NCBI GenBank assembly: GCA_013816685.1
Contig: JACDDX010000057.1
Span: forward strand, 1-8,675
DNA from: Gemmatimonadales bacterium
Lineage (GTDB): Bacteria > Gemmatimonadota > Gemmatimonadetes > Gemmatimonadales > GWC2-71-9
Length of the DNA stretch: 8,675 bases
Reading direction: 5' to 3'
The position numbers and the translations under genes were made by a program. Shown here piece after piece: positions 1 to 6,315 of the stretch. Every line of letters begins with the position of its first letter. Position 1 is the stretch's first letter. Below the pieces are notes generated by a model. That model had not been told where the DNA came from. It was given only the letters and a program-made list of their open reading frames with translations, and did no database searches.

Positions 1-1047
1 GCGCTGCAATCCCCAGCCAAGTCCCCAGGAGAGCGCGCGGTTGAGGGTGACGGCGGGCGTCGTCATGGCGCGGCGGCTCGCCTCGCTCAGCTCGAGTCCG
101 GGCTCACTGCCCCGCGCGACCACCCGCGCGAGGAAGCGTACGTAGTCGCTGGCGGTCGTGAAGAGTGATGCGGCGGCGTTCGGCACCATGTAGATCGGCA
201 GCGTGGGCCACGCCGGATTGACCAGCGGCACGGCGCGCGCGGCGTCCTCGTAGCGCCATTCCTCCAGCGGCTTCTTCCAGTCGTCGGCGATCGCCGCGGT
301 GCGCCGCCCGATGGCCGCGAATACCTCGAGCGGCTTGCCGTCGGCGTCGTGCCCTTCGGCCATGCGGCCCTCGAAGCCCGGCCGCCAGACGTAGCTGCTC
401 TCGCGCATGCCCAGCGGATCGAGCACCTCCTCGCGCATGAACCGCGCGAAGGGCCGCCGGGTGACCGCTTCGACGACACGCTGCAGGCAGAAGATCGCCT
501 CGCCCGAATAGCTGAAGGCGCGGCCGGGCTCCCCGGACGGCTCGAGCGGGCCCGGCGCCTGGCGCCAGTTCGGCAAGCCGGTCGTGTGACTGAGGACGTG
601 ACGCGGCGTGACCTTCCGCATCCGCGGGTTGTCGCCGTCAGGGAATTCGAGATAACGCCAGAGCGGCCGGTCCAGGTCGAGGAGGCGGCGGTCCACCAGC
701 CGCAGCACCGCGTACGCGAAGAGCGGCTTTCCGAGCGAGGCGGCCTCGAACACGGTGTCGTTGGACACCGAGTCCTGACCGGCGTCGCCGGCGCGACCGA
801 AGCCACGGGACCAGATGCGGCCGCCGTCGACGGTGGCGAGCGCGAGTCCGGGGACGGTGGCGAGCTCGAGCAGCCGGGGCAGGCCGTGGAGCAGCGCGCC
901 GCTCGGAAGCCAGCGGGGCCCGATGCGGCCCGGCCCTGCGGTATCGGACGAAGCCTGGGCGCCAAGCCAGGCGGGCGGGTGCAGCGTGGCGAGCAGTGCT
1001 CCGGCGCCGGCAGCAACGAAACGGCGGCGGGTGACGACGTGCGGCAT
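1..1047 (-). CDS. Tat-exported beta-lactamase-fold serine hydrolase (3' partial)
   Basis: The minus-strand frame is open for 349 codons from ATG at 1047 to the left edge, so the C-terminus is missing. Residues 1-32 form a Tat-type signal: TRRRFVAAG at 6-14, a hydrophobic stretch and an AQA cleavage site near 30-32. SLGK at 104-107 is the SxxK nucleophile/general-base motif of class C beta-lactamases, esterases and DD-peptidases (PF00144). HVLSHTTGLPNW (150-161) is the family's typical 'LLSHTSGL' block. YSG at 180-182 occupies the YxN position, with Gly instead of Asn. The protein probably acts in the periplasm on an ester, amide or peptidoglycan-like substrate; true antibiotic resistance cannot be inferred. 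An in-frame GTG at 1083 is an alternative start, but neither start has a clear Shine-Dalgarno. The KTG-like third motif would lie beyond the window. Family assignment is secure; substrate is unknown. Confidence 0.9.
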   Translation of the reverse strand, partial: MPHVVTRRRFVAAGAGALLATLHPPAWLGAQASSDTAGPGRIGPRWLPSGALLHGLPRLLELATVPGLALATVDGGRIWSRGFGRAGDAGQDSVSNDTVFEAASLGKPLFAYAVLRLVDRRLLDLDRPLWRYLEFPDGDNPRMRKVTPRHVLSHTTGLPNWRQAPGPLEPSGEPGRAFSYSGEAIFCLQRVVEAVTRRPFARFMREEVLDPLGMRESSYVWRPGFEGRMAEGHDADGKPLEVFAAIGRRTAAIADDWKKPLEEWRYEDAARAVPLVNPAWPTLPIYMVPNAAASLFTTASDYVRFLARVVARGSEPGLELSEASRRAMTTPAVTLNRALSWGLGWGLQR

Positions 1048-1144
1048 GACGCGCTCTACGGCGACAGGGTGCGGTCCTTTCACTCCCTACGCGGCCGATG
1101 GCGCCGTGTTTCGGGAAGGTTCAGAGGTAGATATGCGTATCGGG

Positions 1145-1173
1145 CGAAGGGTTGCGCACCGAAGGGTTGCGCA
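1145..1173. repeat. 14-base tandem direct repeat
   Basis: CGAAGGGTTGCGCA occurs at 1145-1158 and again, identically, at 1160-1173, separated by one C. It lies in the 161-base gap between the two leftmost minus-strand genes, about 100 bases upstream of the beta-lactamase-like start. It could be a regulator-binding direct repeat for that gene or a simple local duplication. Nothing else is recognisable in the gap: no clear terminator and no convincing -10/-35 pair. Confidence 0.6.
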
Positions 1174-1208
1174 TTGCGGAGGAGCGCGTCCGACGGATGG
1201 GTATCGCG

Positions 1209-2129
1209 CTACGCAGGTTCCGCCGGCTCGATCAGCGGCCGTTCGATACTGGCCGAACTGCGTCGCCGCGCGCGGGGCTCGGCCGGCGGGTCGAGGACTT
1301 CGGGAATCAGCACCTGTCGCGGCACCTGGAGCTCGTCGCACACTGCCTGCCAACTGGTGACGCCGAGAAGCGCGGCGCCGATCGACGCGCGCTCTTCCGG
1401 AGCGCGATGCGGAAGACTCTGCCCCAGCGCCTCCTCCGACAGCGACCGCTCGAGTCCCTCGCGCCAGGCTGCTGGCGGCTCGGATCGGCTGATCTCGCGG
1501 TCGGCCTCCACCATCAGCACGCCGTAGAGCCGCCGCTCCCTGCGCGTGTCCCATGCGGAGTCGAGGTGGCGGAGCAGCTGATGGCGGACCGGCATCCAGT
1601 CGGTGGACGCGTCCGGCGTCAGCTCGGCGCGCTTGCCGTCGATCACCACCACCACTTCATCGGTCTCGAGATACACGCTGGGCTGGCTGGGGCCCTCGAG
1701 CACGTACCAGGCGCGCGCGTTGGTCGGTCCGGTATTGAGCCGATCGACCGCCTGCTCAACGGTCGTGGCGTCGTGATCCACCACTCGGCGGCGCCTCCTG
1801 CGCGATTCCTTGCGGCCCCACTCGGCGACGGCCTCGGGCTCCTTCACGTTCTCCAGCAGCCACTGCAGGAGCGACGGTGGGGCCGGCAGCCGCGCCTGGC
1901 GCGGCCACCAACGCGCCAGCCGGAGCGGGGCCTTGCCGGCATCGGGCCGCGATCCCGGCCGTGACGCGGCCAGCTCGAGCACGGCCTGCAGCCAGAGGCG
2001 GCCGCTGGGATCGAAGCACTGCAGTCGGCCGAAGAGCGGGGCGACCCGGGTGCGCGATGTATCATAGATGCCCACGTTCACCTCGGCCCAGGAGACGACT
2101 GCTTGCACGACCAGTGACTGCGGGAGCAA
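1209..2129 (-). CDS. Hypothetical protein with possible PD-(D/E)XK nuclease-like core
   Basis: This 306-residue protein is not a family I can name. The start is TTG at 2129, because GGAGGAG sits 5-6 bases before it on the minus strand. The same frame runs open upstream to 2441, but that stretch reads like low-complexity Pro/Ala/Arg shadow and overlaps the divergent sigma gene. There is no signal peptide or membrane segment, so it should be cytoplasmic. Residues 106-115 are very basic (six Arg in a row at 110-115). SVYLETDEVVVVIDGKRAEL (151-170) looks like a beta hairpin with an acidic residue (E155 or D157) followed by D164-G-K166, the D...(D/E)xK pattern of PD-(D/E)XK nucleases. An upstream acidic helix (E125) and a downstream helix with RHQLLRHLD (182-190) fit that fold. 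The C-terminal 30 residues are Arg/Pro/Glu-rich and probably disordered. It is divergently transcribed from the ECF sigma operon. The nuclease idea is inference. Confidence 0.72.
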   Translation of the reverse strand: MLPQSLVVQAVVSWAEVNVGIYDTSRTRVAPLFGRLQCFDPSGRLWLQAVLELAASRPGSRPDAGKAPLRLARWWPRQARLPAPPSLLQWLLENVKEPEAVAEWGRKESRRRRRRVVDHDATTVEQAVDRLNTGPTNARAWYVLEGPSQPSVYLETDEVVVVIDGKRAELTPDASTDWMPVRHQLLRHLDSAWDTRRERRLYGVLMVEADREISRSEPPAAWREGLERSLSEEALGQSLPHRAPEERASIGAALLGVTSWQAVCDELQVPRQVLIPEVLDPPAEPRARRRSSASIERPLIEPAEPA

Positions 2130-2140
2130 GTTAGCTCCTC
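2130..2140 (-). promoter_or_regulatory. Strong ribosome binding site deciding a TTG start
   Basis: Reading the minus strand, GGAGGAG (2140-2134) is followed by CTAA and C, then TTG at 2129-2127. This near-perfect anti-Shine-Dalgarno match at ideal spacing identifies the start of the leftward hypothetical gene. No other candidate start nearby has a comparable site. Confidence 0.75.
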
Positions 2141-2214
2141 CAGACACATTGACTCGAAGCGCGGCGGCCCGCAAGCCAGGGGCGGCACAGGCGGGAAGAA
2201 ACGCCGGCCCAGGA

Positions 2215-2241
2215 GAACCGGGCGCGCGCCAGCGGCGTTGA
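2215..2241 (+). promoter_or_regulatory. Candidate ECF-type promoter for the sigma/anti-sigma operon
   Basis: GAACC at 2215-2219 and CGTTGA at 2236-2241 are separated by 16 bases. An AAC-containing -35 and a CGT-containing -10 about 16 bases apart are the general pattern recognised by many ECF sigma factors, which often transcribe their own operon. The spacer holds a perfect 10-base palindrome, GGCGCGCGCC (2221-2230). Initiation would fall near 2248, so the ATG at 2249 would be nearly leaderless and the one at 2297 would have a leader of about 50 bases. The match is short and rests on sequence pattern only. Confidence 0.4.
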
Positions 2242-2251
2242 ATGTTGAATG
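2238..2251. repeat. Tandem TTGAATG repeat
   Basis: TTGAATG is perfectly repeated at 2238-2244 and 2245-2251. It overlaps the candidate -10 element and the first possible ATG of the sigma gene, so it could matter for promoter or start selection. It may be coincidental. Confidence 0.5.
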
Positions 2252-2296
2252 TCACGGACCGCACCGGTCCCCACCCCGGAAGGATCAATCGAGCGG

Positions 2297-2926
2297 ATGC
2301 CCCGTCATGCCATACGCCGTCCGCAGGTCGGGCTCTCGCGTGATGCGTCGGCCCGTGATTCGAGCCTTCGTGAAGCGTCGCTCCGCGAGCGCCTGGTGGC
2401 GCGCGACGAGCAGGCGCTGGTCGAGCTGGTCGACCTCGCAAGCCCGTGGCTTCTCGGCCTCGCGCAGGGCATGCTCAGTGACCAGGATGAGGCCGAGGAC
2501 GTGGTGATGGAAGCCTTTCGCACCGTCTGGCAGAATGTCACGCCCGCGACGGACGGCCCGACCGGCCTGATGCCCTACCTCATGCGTGTCACCCGCCACC
2601 GTGCCATCGACCGGCTCCGGCGACGCCGCCGGCGCGAGCTCACCCTCGCGCAGGCCGCACCCGAGAGTCGGTCCGCGCTCGCGCCCACCGAGCCCAACGA
2701 AGCTGCCGACCCCGGCTGGGGCGTCCATTCCCAGGTGCACGAGGCGCTGGAGGCGCTCCCTGCCGATCAGCGCGCCGCGGTGCAGCTCGCCTACTTCGAG
2801 GGCTTCACCCACTCCGAGATCGCCGCGCGGCTCGGCATTCCGCTCGGGACGGTGAAGACTCGCCTCCGCCTCGCGTTCGGCCGGCTGCGGACGACGCTGG
2901 CCGGCCTCAAGGACTGGGTGTCATGA
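2297..2926 (+). CDS. ECF (group 4) RNA polymerase sigma factor
   Basis: This sigma-70 family protein of the two-domain extracytoplasmic-function class directs RNA polymerase to a small stress regulon. Numbered from ATG 2297 (209 residues), region 2 spans about 38-112 and includes DQDEAEDVVMEAFRTVWQNV (62-81, core binding) and the basic MRVTRHRAIDRLRRRRRR stretch (-10 recognition). A charged, Ala/Pro-rich linker follows. Region 4 spans about 146-200, with the helix-turn-helix THSEIAARLGIPLGTVKTRL at 171-190. GGAAGGA (2278-2284) lies 12 bases before 2297. An in-frame ATG at 2249 would add 16 residues (225 in total) but has no Shine-Dalgarno and sits at the probable transcription start, so I prefer 2297 without certainty. 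The stop overlaps the anti-sigma start as ATGA, giving translational coupling and matched stoichiometry. Confidence 0.95.
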   Translation: MPRHAIRRPQVGLSRDASARDSSLREASLRERLVARDEQALVELVDLASPWLLGLAQGMLSDQDEAEDVVMEAFRTVWQNVTPATDGPTGLMPYLMRVTRHRAIDRLRRRRRRELTLAQAAPESRSALAPTEPNEAADPGWGVHSQVHEALEALPADQRAAVQLAYFEGFTHSEIAARLGIPLGTVKTRLRLAFGRLRTTLAGLKDWVS

Positions 2927-3651
2927 CCGCGCACGAGTGGTTCGTGGAGCAGCGGGCGGACTACGCGATCCGGAGCCTCGACGAGGGTGATCGCGCCACC
3001 TTCGACGCCCACCTGCCCAACTGCCCAGAGTGCCGCGCCGAGATCGATCGGGTCGAGGCCGAGCTCGCCTGGCTGCCGATGGGCCTCAAGCCGGTGGCGC
3101 CACGTCCGGGCTTCAGCCGCCGGGTCATTCAGGAGGTGCTCGACGAGCCCCGGCGTCCGGCGCGGCGCTGGCTCATGCCGGCGGCGCTTGCCGCGTCGCT
3201 GCTGCTCGCGTTGGGCGCGTGGCTCGCCGGACGGCAGCAGAGCCGCTCGCTCGAGGCGGAGCTCGCCGCCCTGCAGGGCCGGACCGCCGCGCTGGAGGAT
3301 ACCCTGTCCATTATGAAGGGCGCGGCGCGGGTGCTCCAGGCCAACGTGCGGATGGGCGGGCAGCAAGGGGGGCTGGTGATCTTCGCCAACGAGGACACGC
3401 ATCGCTGGAACGTGGTGGTGCACGGCCTTCCGCCCGCACCGGCCGGCGAACGCTACCAGTTCTGGTTCATCACGGCCGACGGCATGGTGCGCGGCTCCGA
3501 GGTGCGACTGGACCCGAAGGGCCACACCATGTTCACGACCGGGATGCCGCCGGTGGGGGGCACGGTCATGGGCGCGGCGCTCACGCTCGAACCCGGTGGC
3601 GTCTCCAGCGGCCCGCCCCGCGGTCCCACCCTCGCCCATCTGATGCTATGA
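2923..3651 (+). CDS. RskA-family zinc-binding transmembrane anti-sigma factor
   Basis: This 242-residue partner of the sigma factor should bind and hold it at the membrane until a signal triggers release. The N-terminal cytoplasmic anti-sigma domain carries the zinc motif H30-x3-C34-x2-C37 (AHLPNCPEC). One membrane helix covers about 83-103 (LMPAALAASLLLALGAWLAG). A probable coiled coil follows at 105-130 (SLEAELAALQGRTAALEDTL). An extracytoplasmic RskA C-terminal domain (PF10099 type) covers about 135-242, with GERYQFWFITADG at 175-187 and the family-type ending TLEPGG...SGPPRGPTL. In the RskA family the signal leads to regulated proteolysis; here that is inferred from homology. The gene starts within the sigma stop (ATGA) and ends within the cytochrome b start (ATGA), a strongly coupled arrangement. 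Length and domain order are normal for the family. Confidence 0.94.
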   Translation: MTAHEWFVEQRADYAIRSLDEGDRATFDAHLPNCPECRAEIDRVEAELAWLPMGLKPVAPRPGFSRRVIQEVLDEPRRPARRWLMPAALAASLLLALGAWLAGRQQSRSLEAELAALQGRTAALEDTLSIMKGAARVLQANVRMGGQQGGLVIFANEDTHRWNVVVHGLPPAPAGERYQFWFITADGMVRGSEVRLDPKGHTMFTTGMPPVGGTVMGAALTLEPGGVSSGPPRGPTLAHLML

Positions 3652-4364
3652 CCGACTTCCCGATGCCGGCCGTCTCCGCGGCTGCCGATGAGCCGACCCG
3701 GCCACTGGTGCACCGTCATCACTGGCTGGTCCGCGTCACCCACTGGGCGACGGCGCTGCTCCTGCCGATGATGATCGCGAGCGGACTGCAGATCTATACC
3801 TCCTACGGCCGCTTCGGTCTCCGCGACGCACCGCTCGCCGTGCCGAACCCGTTCGGCTCCGGCGGCGTGCCCGCCTGGGCCCGGCTCGGCGGCTGGCTCG
3901 CCGGCGGACTCAACTGGCACTTCGCGCTCGCCTGGCCGTTCGTGATCAGCGGGCTGCTCTATCTGGGCTATCTCGCCGTGTCCGGCGAATGGCGCGGGCT
4001 GGTTTTCCGTCCGCGCGACATCGGGCCGGCCATCCAGATGCAGCTCTACTACCTCCGGCTCCGGAAGGATCACCCGCCGCAGGGCAAGCACAACGCACTC
4101 CAGAAGGGCGCATACACCTTCATCGTTCTCACCGGGGCGCTGGCTACCCTCAGCGGCTTCGCCATCTACAAGCCGGTGCAGCTCGGCTGGCTGACGGCGC
4201 TCTTCGGCGGCTACGAGATCGCCCGTTACGTCCATTTCGTCACTGTCTGGGTGTTCGTCGCATTCATTCTCGTGCACGTCGCGCTGGTGCTGCTGGTCGA
4301 TCCGGCCTCGCTCCGCGCGATGACCACCGGCTGGTATCGTGGGAGATTTTCGAGCCATGACTGA
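3648..4364 (+). CDS. Cytochrome b, Ni/Fe-hydrogenase / cyt b561 type (PF01292-like)
   Basis: This 238-residue di-haem membrane cytochrome b probably takes electrons from quinol and delivers them to the molybdoenzyme encoded next. Four membrane helices are visible: about 27-48, 92-112, 154-173 and 194-217. Candidate haem ligands are H32 in helix 1 (VTHW), H91 at the entry of helix 2 (NWHF), and H196 and H210 in helix 4 (RYVHF and ILVHV), a 14-residue spacing suited to stacked haems. The cytoplasmic loop 113-150 contains YYLRLRKDHPP...KHN, typical of cytochromes that partner molybdopterin oxidoreductases. The start ATG at 3648 overlaps the anti-sigma stop (ATGA) and removes a spurious upstream extension of the frame. 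The 3' end overlaps the next gene by 8 bases. It is not the six-helix MsrQ/YedZ type, although its role beside a YedY-like enzyme may be analogous. Confidence 0.9.
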   Translation: MTDFPMPAVSAAADEPTRPLVHRHHWLVRVTHWATALLLPMMIASGLQIYTSYGRFGLRDAPLAVPNPFGSGGVPAWARLGGWLAGGLNWHFALAWPFVISGLLYLGYLAVSGEWRGLVFRPRDIGPAIQMQLYYLRLRKDHPPQGKHNALQKGAYTFIVLTGALATLSGFAIYKPVQLGWLTALFGGYEIARYVHFVTVWVFVAFILVHVALVLLVDPASLRAMTTGWYRGRFSSHD

Positions 4365-5106
4365 TCGCACGCCCGACGGCGGGCGCCGCCTGGACCGGCG
4401 GGACTTCTTCCGTCTGGGTCTCATTGCGGGCCCTACGGCCCTGGTCGCTGCCTGCGGGTGGGACGGTGGAGGCGTGCTCGCGCCGAAGCTGCGTGCGTTC
4501 TCCCGGGTCAACGACTGGGTGGGTGAGAAGCTGCTGCTCTCGCCGACGCGGCTGGCGCGCCAGTATCCGGTCGGCGACCGCACCCGGGAGCCCGACTTCC
4601 CCGCCTACTCGATCACGCTCAACCGCACCCACGCCTTTCCGGTGCGCGACCCGTCGTCGTGGGCGCTGGAGGTCGGCGGCGAGGTGCGGAAACCGATGCG
4701 GCTCACCCTCGAGCGACTGCAGGCGCTGCCGAGGGTGACGTACACGGTGAAGCACCACTGCGTCGAGGGCTGGACCGCGATCGGCACCTGGACCGGCGTA
4801 CCGGTCTCGACGGTGGCGGCGATGGTCGAGCCGACCCGTGACGCCCGGTATCTGCGCTTCGATTCGTTCGACAGCGACTATTCGAACGGCTGGGATCTCA
4901 CGAGCGCCATGCATCCGCAGACCATTCTGGCGTACGCCTTCAACGACCGCCCGCTCCGCCCTGATCACGGCGCGCCGGTGCGCCTCTATTCGCCGATCAA
5001 GCTGGGCTACAAGCTCACCAAGTATCTCACCGCGATGACCTTCACCCGCGATCGCCACGGCGGTTACTGGGAAGATCAAGGCTACCCGTGGCTGGGCGGG
5101 GTGTGA
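4357..5106 (+). CDS. Molybdopterin-dependent oxidoreductase, sulfite oxidase/YedY-like fold, Tat lipoprotein
   Basis: This 249-residue enzyme is of the sulfite-oxidase fold (PF00174). The N-terminus RRLDRRDFFRLGLIAG (10-25) is a twin-arginine signal, as expected for a cofactor-loaded enzyme, and ends in the lipobox VAAC33, so the mature protein is probably a periplasm-facing lipoprotein. C135 in KHHCVEGW (132-139) is the conserved molybdenum-ligating cysteine. WTAIGTWTGVPVS and the C-terminal GYWEDQGYPWLGG block are typical of the bacterial YedY-like subfamily. It lacks the C-terminal dimerisation domain of true sulfite oxidases. Likely substrates include oxidised sulfur compounds or methionine sulfoxide, but the exact one is unknown. 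ATG 4357 was chosen over the in-frame GTG 4339 because GGGAG (4341-4345) lies 11 bases upstream and the Tat signal then starts normally. It overlaps the cytochrome b gene by 8 bases, indicating a two-subunit complex. Confidence 0.92.
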   Translation: MTDRTPDGGRRLDRRDFFRLGLIAGPTALVAACGWDGGGVLAPKLRAFSRVNDWVGEKLLLSPTRLARQYPVGDRTREPDFPAYSITLNRTHAFPVRDPSSWALEVGGEVRKPMRLTLERLQALPRVTYTVKHHCVEGWTAIGTWTGVPVSTVAAMVEPTRDARYLRFDSFDSDYSNGWDLTSAMHPQTILAYAFNDRPLRPDHGAPVRLYSPIKLGYKLTKYLTAMTFTRDRHGGYWEDQGYPWLGGV

Positions 5107-5240
5107 CGCCCTACTCGAATGTCGACTGGTGGCTCTCGATCTTTCAGGCGGCGATCGGCGTGACGGCGGTCATAGTGGCCTGCGACTGGGACCGCCTATT
5201 CTCCTCGGGTCCATCGGAATTTCCTACTGGCCTGAGGTGA
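5103..5240 (+). CDS. Possible 45-residue small ORF coupled by GTGA overlap
   Basis: GTG at 5103 overlaps the molybdoenzyme stop as GTGA, and the frame stays open for 45 codons to TGA at 5238-5240, filling most of the gap to the next gene. The product begins MTPYSNVDWWLSIFQAAIGV and continues TAVIVACDWDRLF, so residues 10-27 could form one short membrane-associated helix framed by Trp and Asp residues. The ribosome binding site of the following gene (GAGGTGA) forms its last codons. A chance ORF of this length is quite possible in GC-rich DNA, and no homologue comes to mind. It is listed because of the coupling geometry and protein-like composition. Confidence 0.3.
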   Translation: MTPYSNVDWWLSIFQAAIGVTAVIVACDWDRLFSSGPSEFPTGLR

Positions 5241-5244
5241 CAAC

Positions 5245-5730
5245 GTGATGCGATTAGGTGAAGCGGTACGGACCGGCGCGCTGGCCGGACTCGGCGGCGC
5301 GGCCGCGGTGACCACGGCGAACCTCATCGAGCAGCAGCTCTTTCTCCCCCGAAATGAACCGTTCGAGATCGAGCCGATCGAGGTGGCGAAGACCGAGGCC
5401 CGGAACGCCGGGCATCCTCTCTCCACCGGCGGACAGTGGGCTGCCGGCACTGCCGCCCACCTCGCCTACTCGGCGCTCTGGGGAGCGATCTACGGGGTGG
5501 CTCAGCGTCGGCTCCGGCTGCCACACCTGCTGCATGGCGTGGTCTTCGGCGAGATCATCTGGGCGCTAAATTACCCGCGGTGGGGAATCCTGCCGCAGCG
5601 GGGCATTCTCCCGCCGGCGGGCGAGCGTTCCCGGACCAGGGCGCTGATCCCTCTCGGCACTCACGCGGTGTTCGGTCTCGCGACCGCGGCGCTGTTCCAA
5701 CTGCTTAGCAGGCACGCCGACCGGGGCTGA
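5245..5730 (+). CDS. Small multi-helix membrane protein of unknown function
   Basis: This 161-residue hydrophobic protein has about four membrane helices: roughly 8-28 (Gly/Ala-rich), 66-86, 95-111 and 136-154. Between helices 1 and 2 is a hydrophilic loop with the acidic stretch NEPFEIEPIEVAKTEA (37-52). PRWGILPQRGILPP (111-124) precedes the last helix. The general look recalls small inner-membrane families such as DUF1440/YagU, but I do not recognise it firmly. GAGG (5234-5237) lies 7 bases before GTG 5245 and 10 before ATG 5248, so either may be used. It is 138 bases downstream of the molybdoenzyme (4 if the small ORF is real), in the same direction, and probably in the same operon. No catalytic motif is visible, and no function is assigned. 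Confidence 0.75.
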   Translation: MMRLGEAVRTGALAGLGGAAAVTTANLIEQQLFLPRNEPFEIEPIEVAKTEARNAGHPLSTGGQWAAGTAAHLAYSALWGAIYGVAQRRLRLPHLLHGVVFGEIIWALNYPRWGILPQRGILPPAGERSRTRALIPLGTHAVFGLATAALFQLLSRHADRG

Positions 5731-5786
5731 ACGGATCCAGTCGGCGGTGGTGGGCGTTGAAAGGGCATCCCCATGCCGGAGGTCGC

Positions 5787-6308
5787 ATGTCCCGTGTCGT
5801 CACCGTTCTCACAATCGCCGCCCTGACCCTCGGTGCCGCCGGCACCGCGCCCCGGCCCGCACCATCCTGGGCCAATGCGAGCTGGCTCAACACCGAACAG
5901 CCGCTGACGGTCGATGGGCTGAAGGGCCGAGTGGTGCTGCTCAACTTCTGGGTGTTCACCTGCTACAATTGCACCAACACCGTCCCATCGCTCGTGGATC
6001 TCGATCGGAAGTACCGTGACAAGGGCCTGACGCTGATCGGCATCCACACTCCCGAGTTTCCGCCCTACGCCGGCGAGCACGACAAGGGCAACCTGGAGCG
6101 CGCGCTGAAGCAGTATGACATTACCTACCCCAACGCGCAGGACAACGATTCCAGGACCTGGCGACTGTACGGCATCCGCGCGTGGCCCAGCTTCGTGCTG
6201 ATCGACAAACAGGGGAAGGTGCGGTACGAGGGTGCGGGCGAATTCCATCTCAATGACCGGAATTACCGGATCTGGGATCAGCGGATTCGGGAGCTCCTGG
6301 CCGAATGA
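5787..6308 (+). CDS. Secreted thioredoxin-like (TlpA/redoxin-type) protein with CYNC active site
   Basis: This 173-residue exported thioredoxin-fold protein has a signal peptide at residues 1 to about 31 (MSRVVTVLTIAALTLGAAG..., cleavage near WANA). The redox motif FWVFTCYNC places C59 and C62 after the first core strand. A cis-proline lies in RAWPSFVLIDKQGKV (P134). IGIHTPEFPPYAGEHDKGNL and NDSRTWRLYGI match the 'thioredoxin-like DipZ / redoxin' subgroup, whose active site is usually CxNC. It should reduce or relay disulfides outside the cytoplasmic membrane. ATG 5787 follows GGAGG (5778-5782) at a short 4-base spacing; the in-frame TTG at 5757 would add a non-signal-like leader. It lies 56 bases after the membrane protein gene and 7 bases before the lipoprotein gene, so it is probably co-transcribed with both. 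Confidence 0.9.
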   Translation: MSRVVTVLTIAALTLGAAGTAPRPAPSWANASWLNTEQPLTVDGLKGRVVLLNFWVFTCYNCTNTVPSLVDLDRKYRDKGLTLIGIHTPEFPPYAGEHDKGNLERALKQYDITYPNAQDNDSRTWRLYGIRAWPSFVLIDKQGKVRYEGAGEFHLNDRNYRIWDQRIRELLAE

Positions 6309-6315
6309 GGGACCG

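Noticed and set aside
87..1016. 309-codon minus-strand ORF
   Set aside because: It is a different frame of the same strand as the beta-lactamase-like gene. Its composition is Ser/Arg/Pro-rich and it has no motifs.
349..1527. Long plus-strand ORF of 392 codons
   Set aside because: It is antisense to the beta-lactamase-like gene, whose minus-strand frame has intact family motifs. Its translation is Arg/Ala/Gly-rich with no recognisable domain, as expected for a shadow in GC-rich DNA, and it also runs across an intergenic gap into another gene.
1152..1964. 270-codon plus-strand ORF
   Set aside because: It is antisense to the 1209-2129 gene, which has a strong ribosome binding site. It shows no protein family features.
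2130..2180. Sigma-70 promoter for the leftward hypothetical gene (TTGCGG with CAATGT or GTCAAT)
   Set aside because: The -10 candidates match the consensus at about half the positions or fewer, which is too weak to call in GC-rich sequence.
2130..2441. N-terminal extension of the 1209-2129 gene to ATG 2441
   Set aside because: It would overlap the sigma gene on the opposite strand. It is low-complexity Arg/Pro/Ala, and the GGAGGAG-TTG site gives a much better start.
3030..3647. Upstream extension of the cytochrome b frame
   Set aside because: It overlaps the anti-sigma coding region entirely and reads as Arg/Gly/Ala-rich shadow. ATG 3648 in the ATGA overlap is the natural start.
3453..4583. 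376-codon minus-strand ORF
   Set aside because: It is antisense to the cytochrome b and molybdoenzyme genes, which have clear haem- and Mo-ligand motifs.
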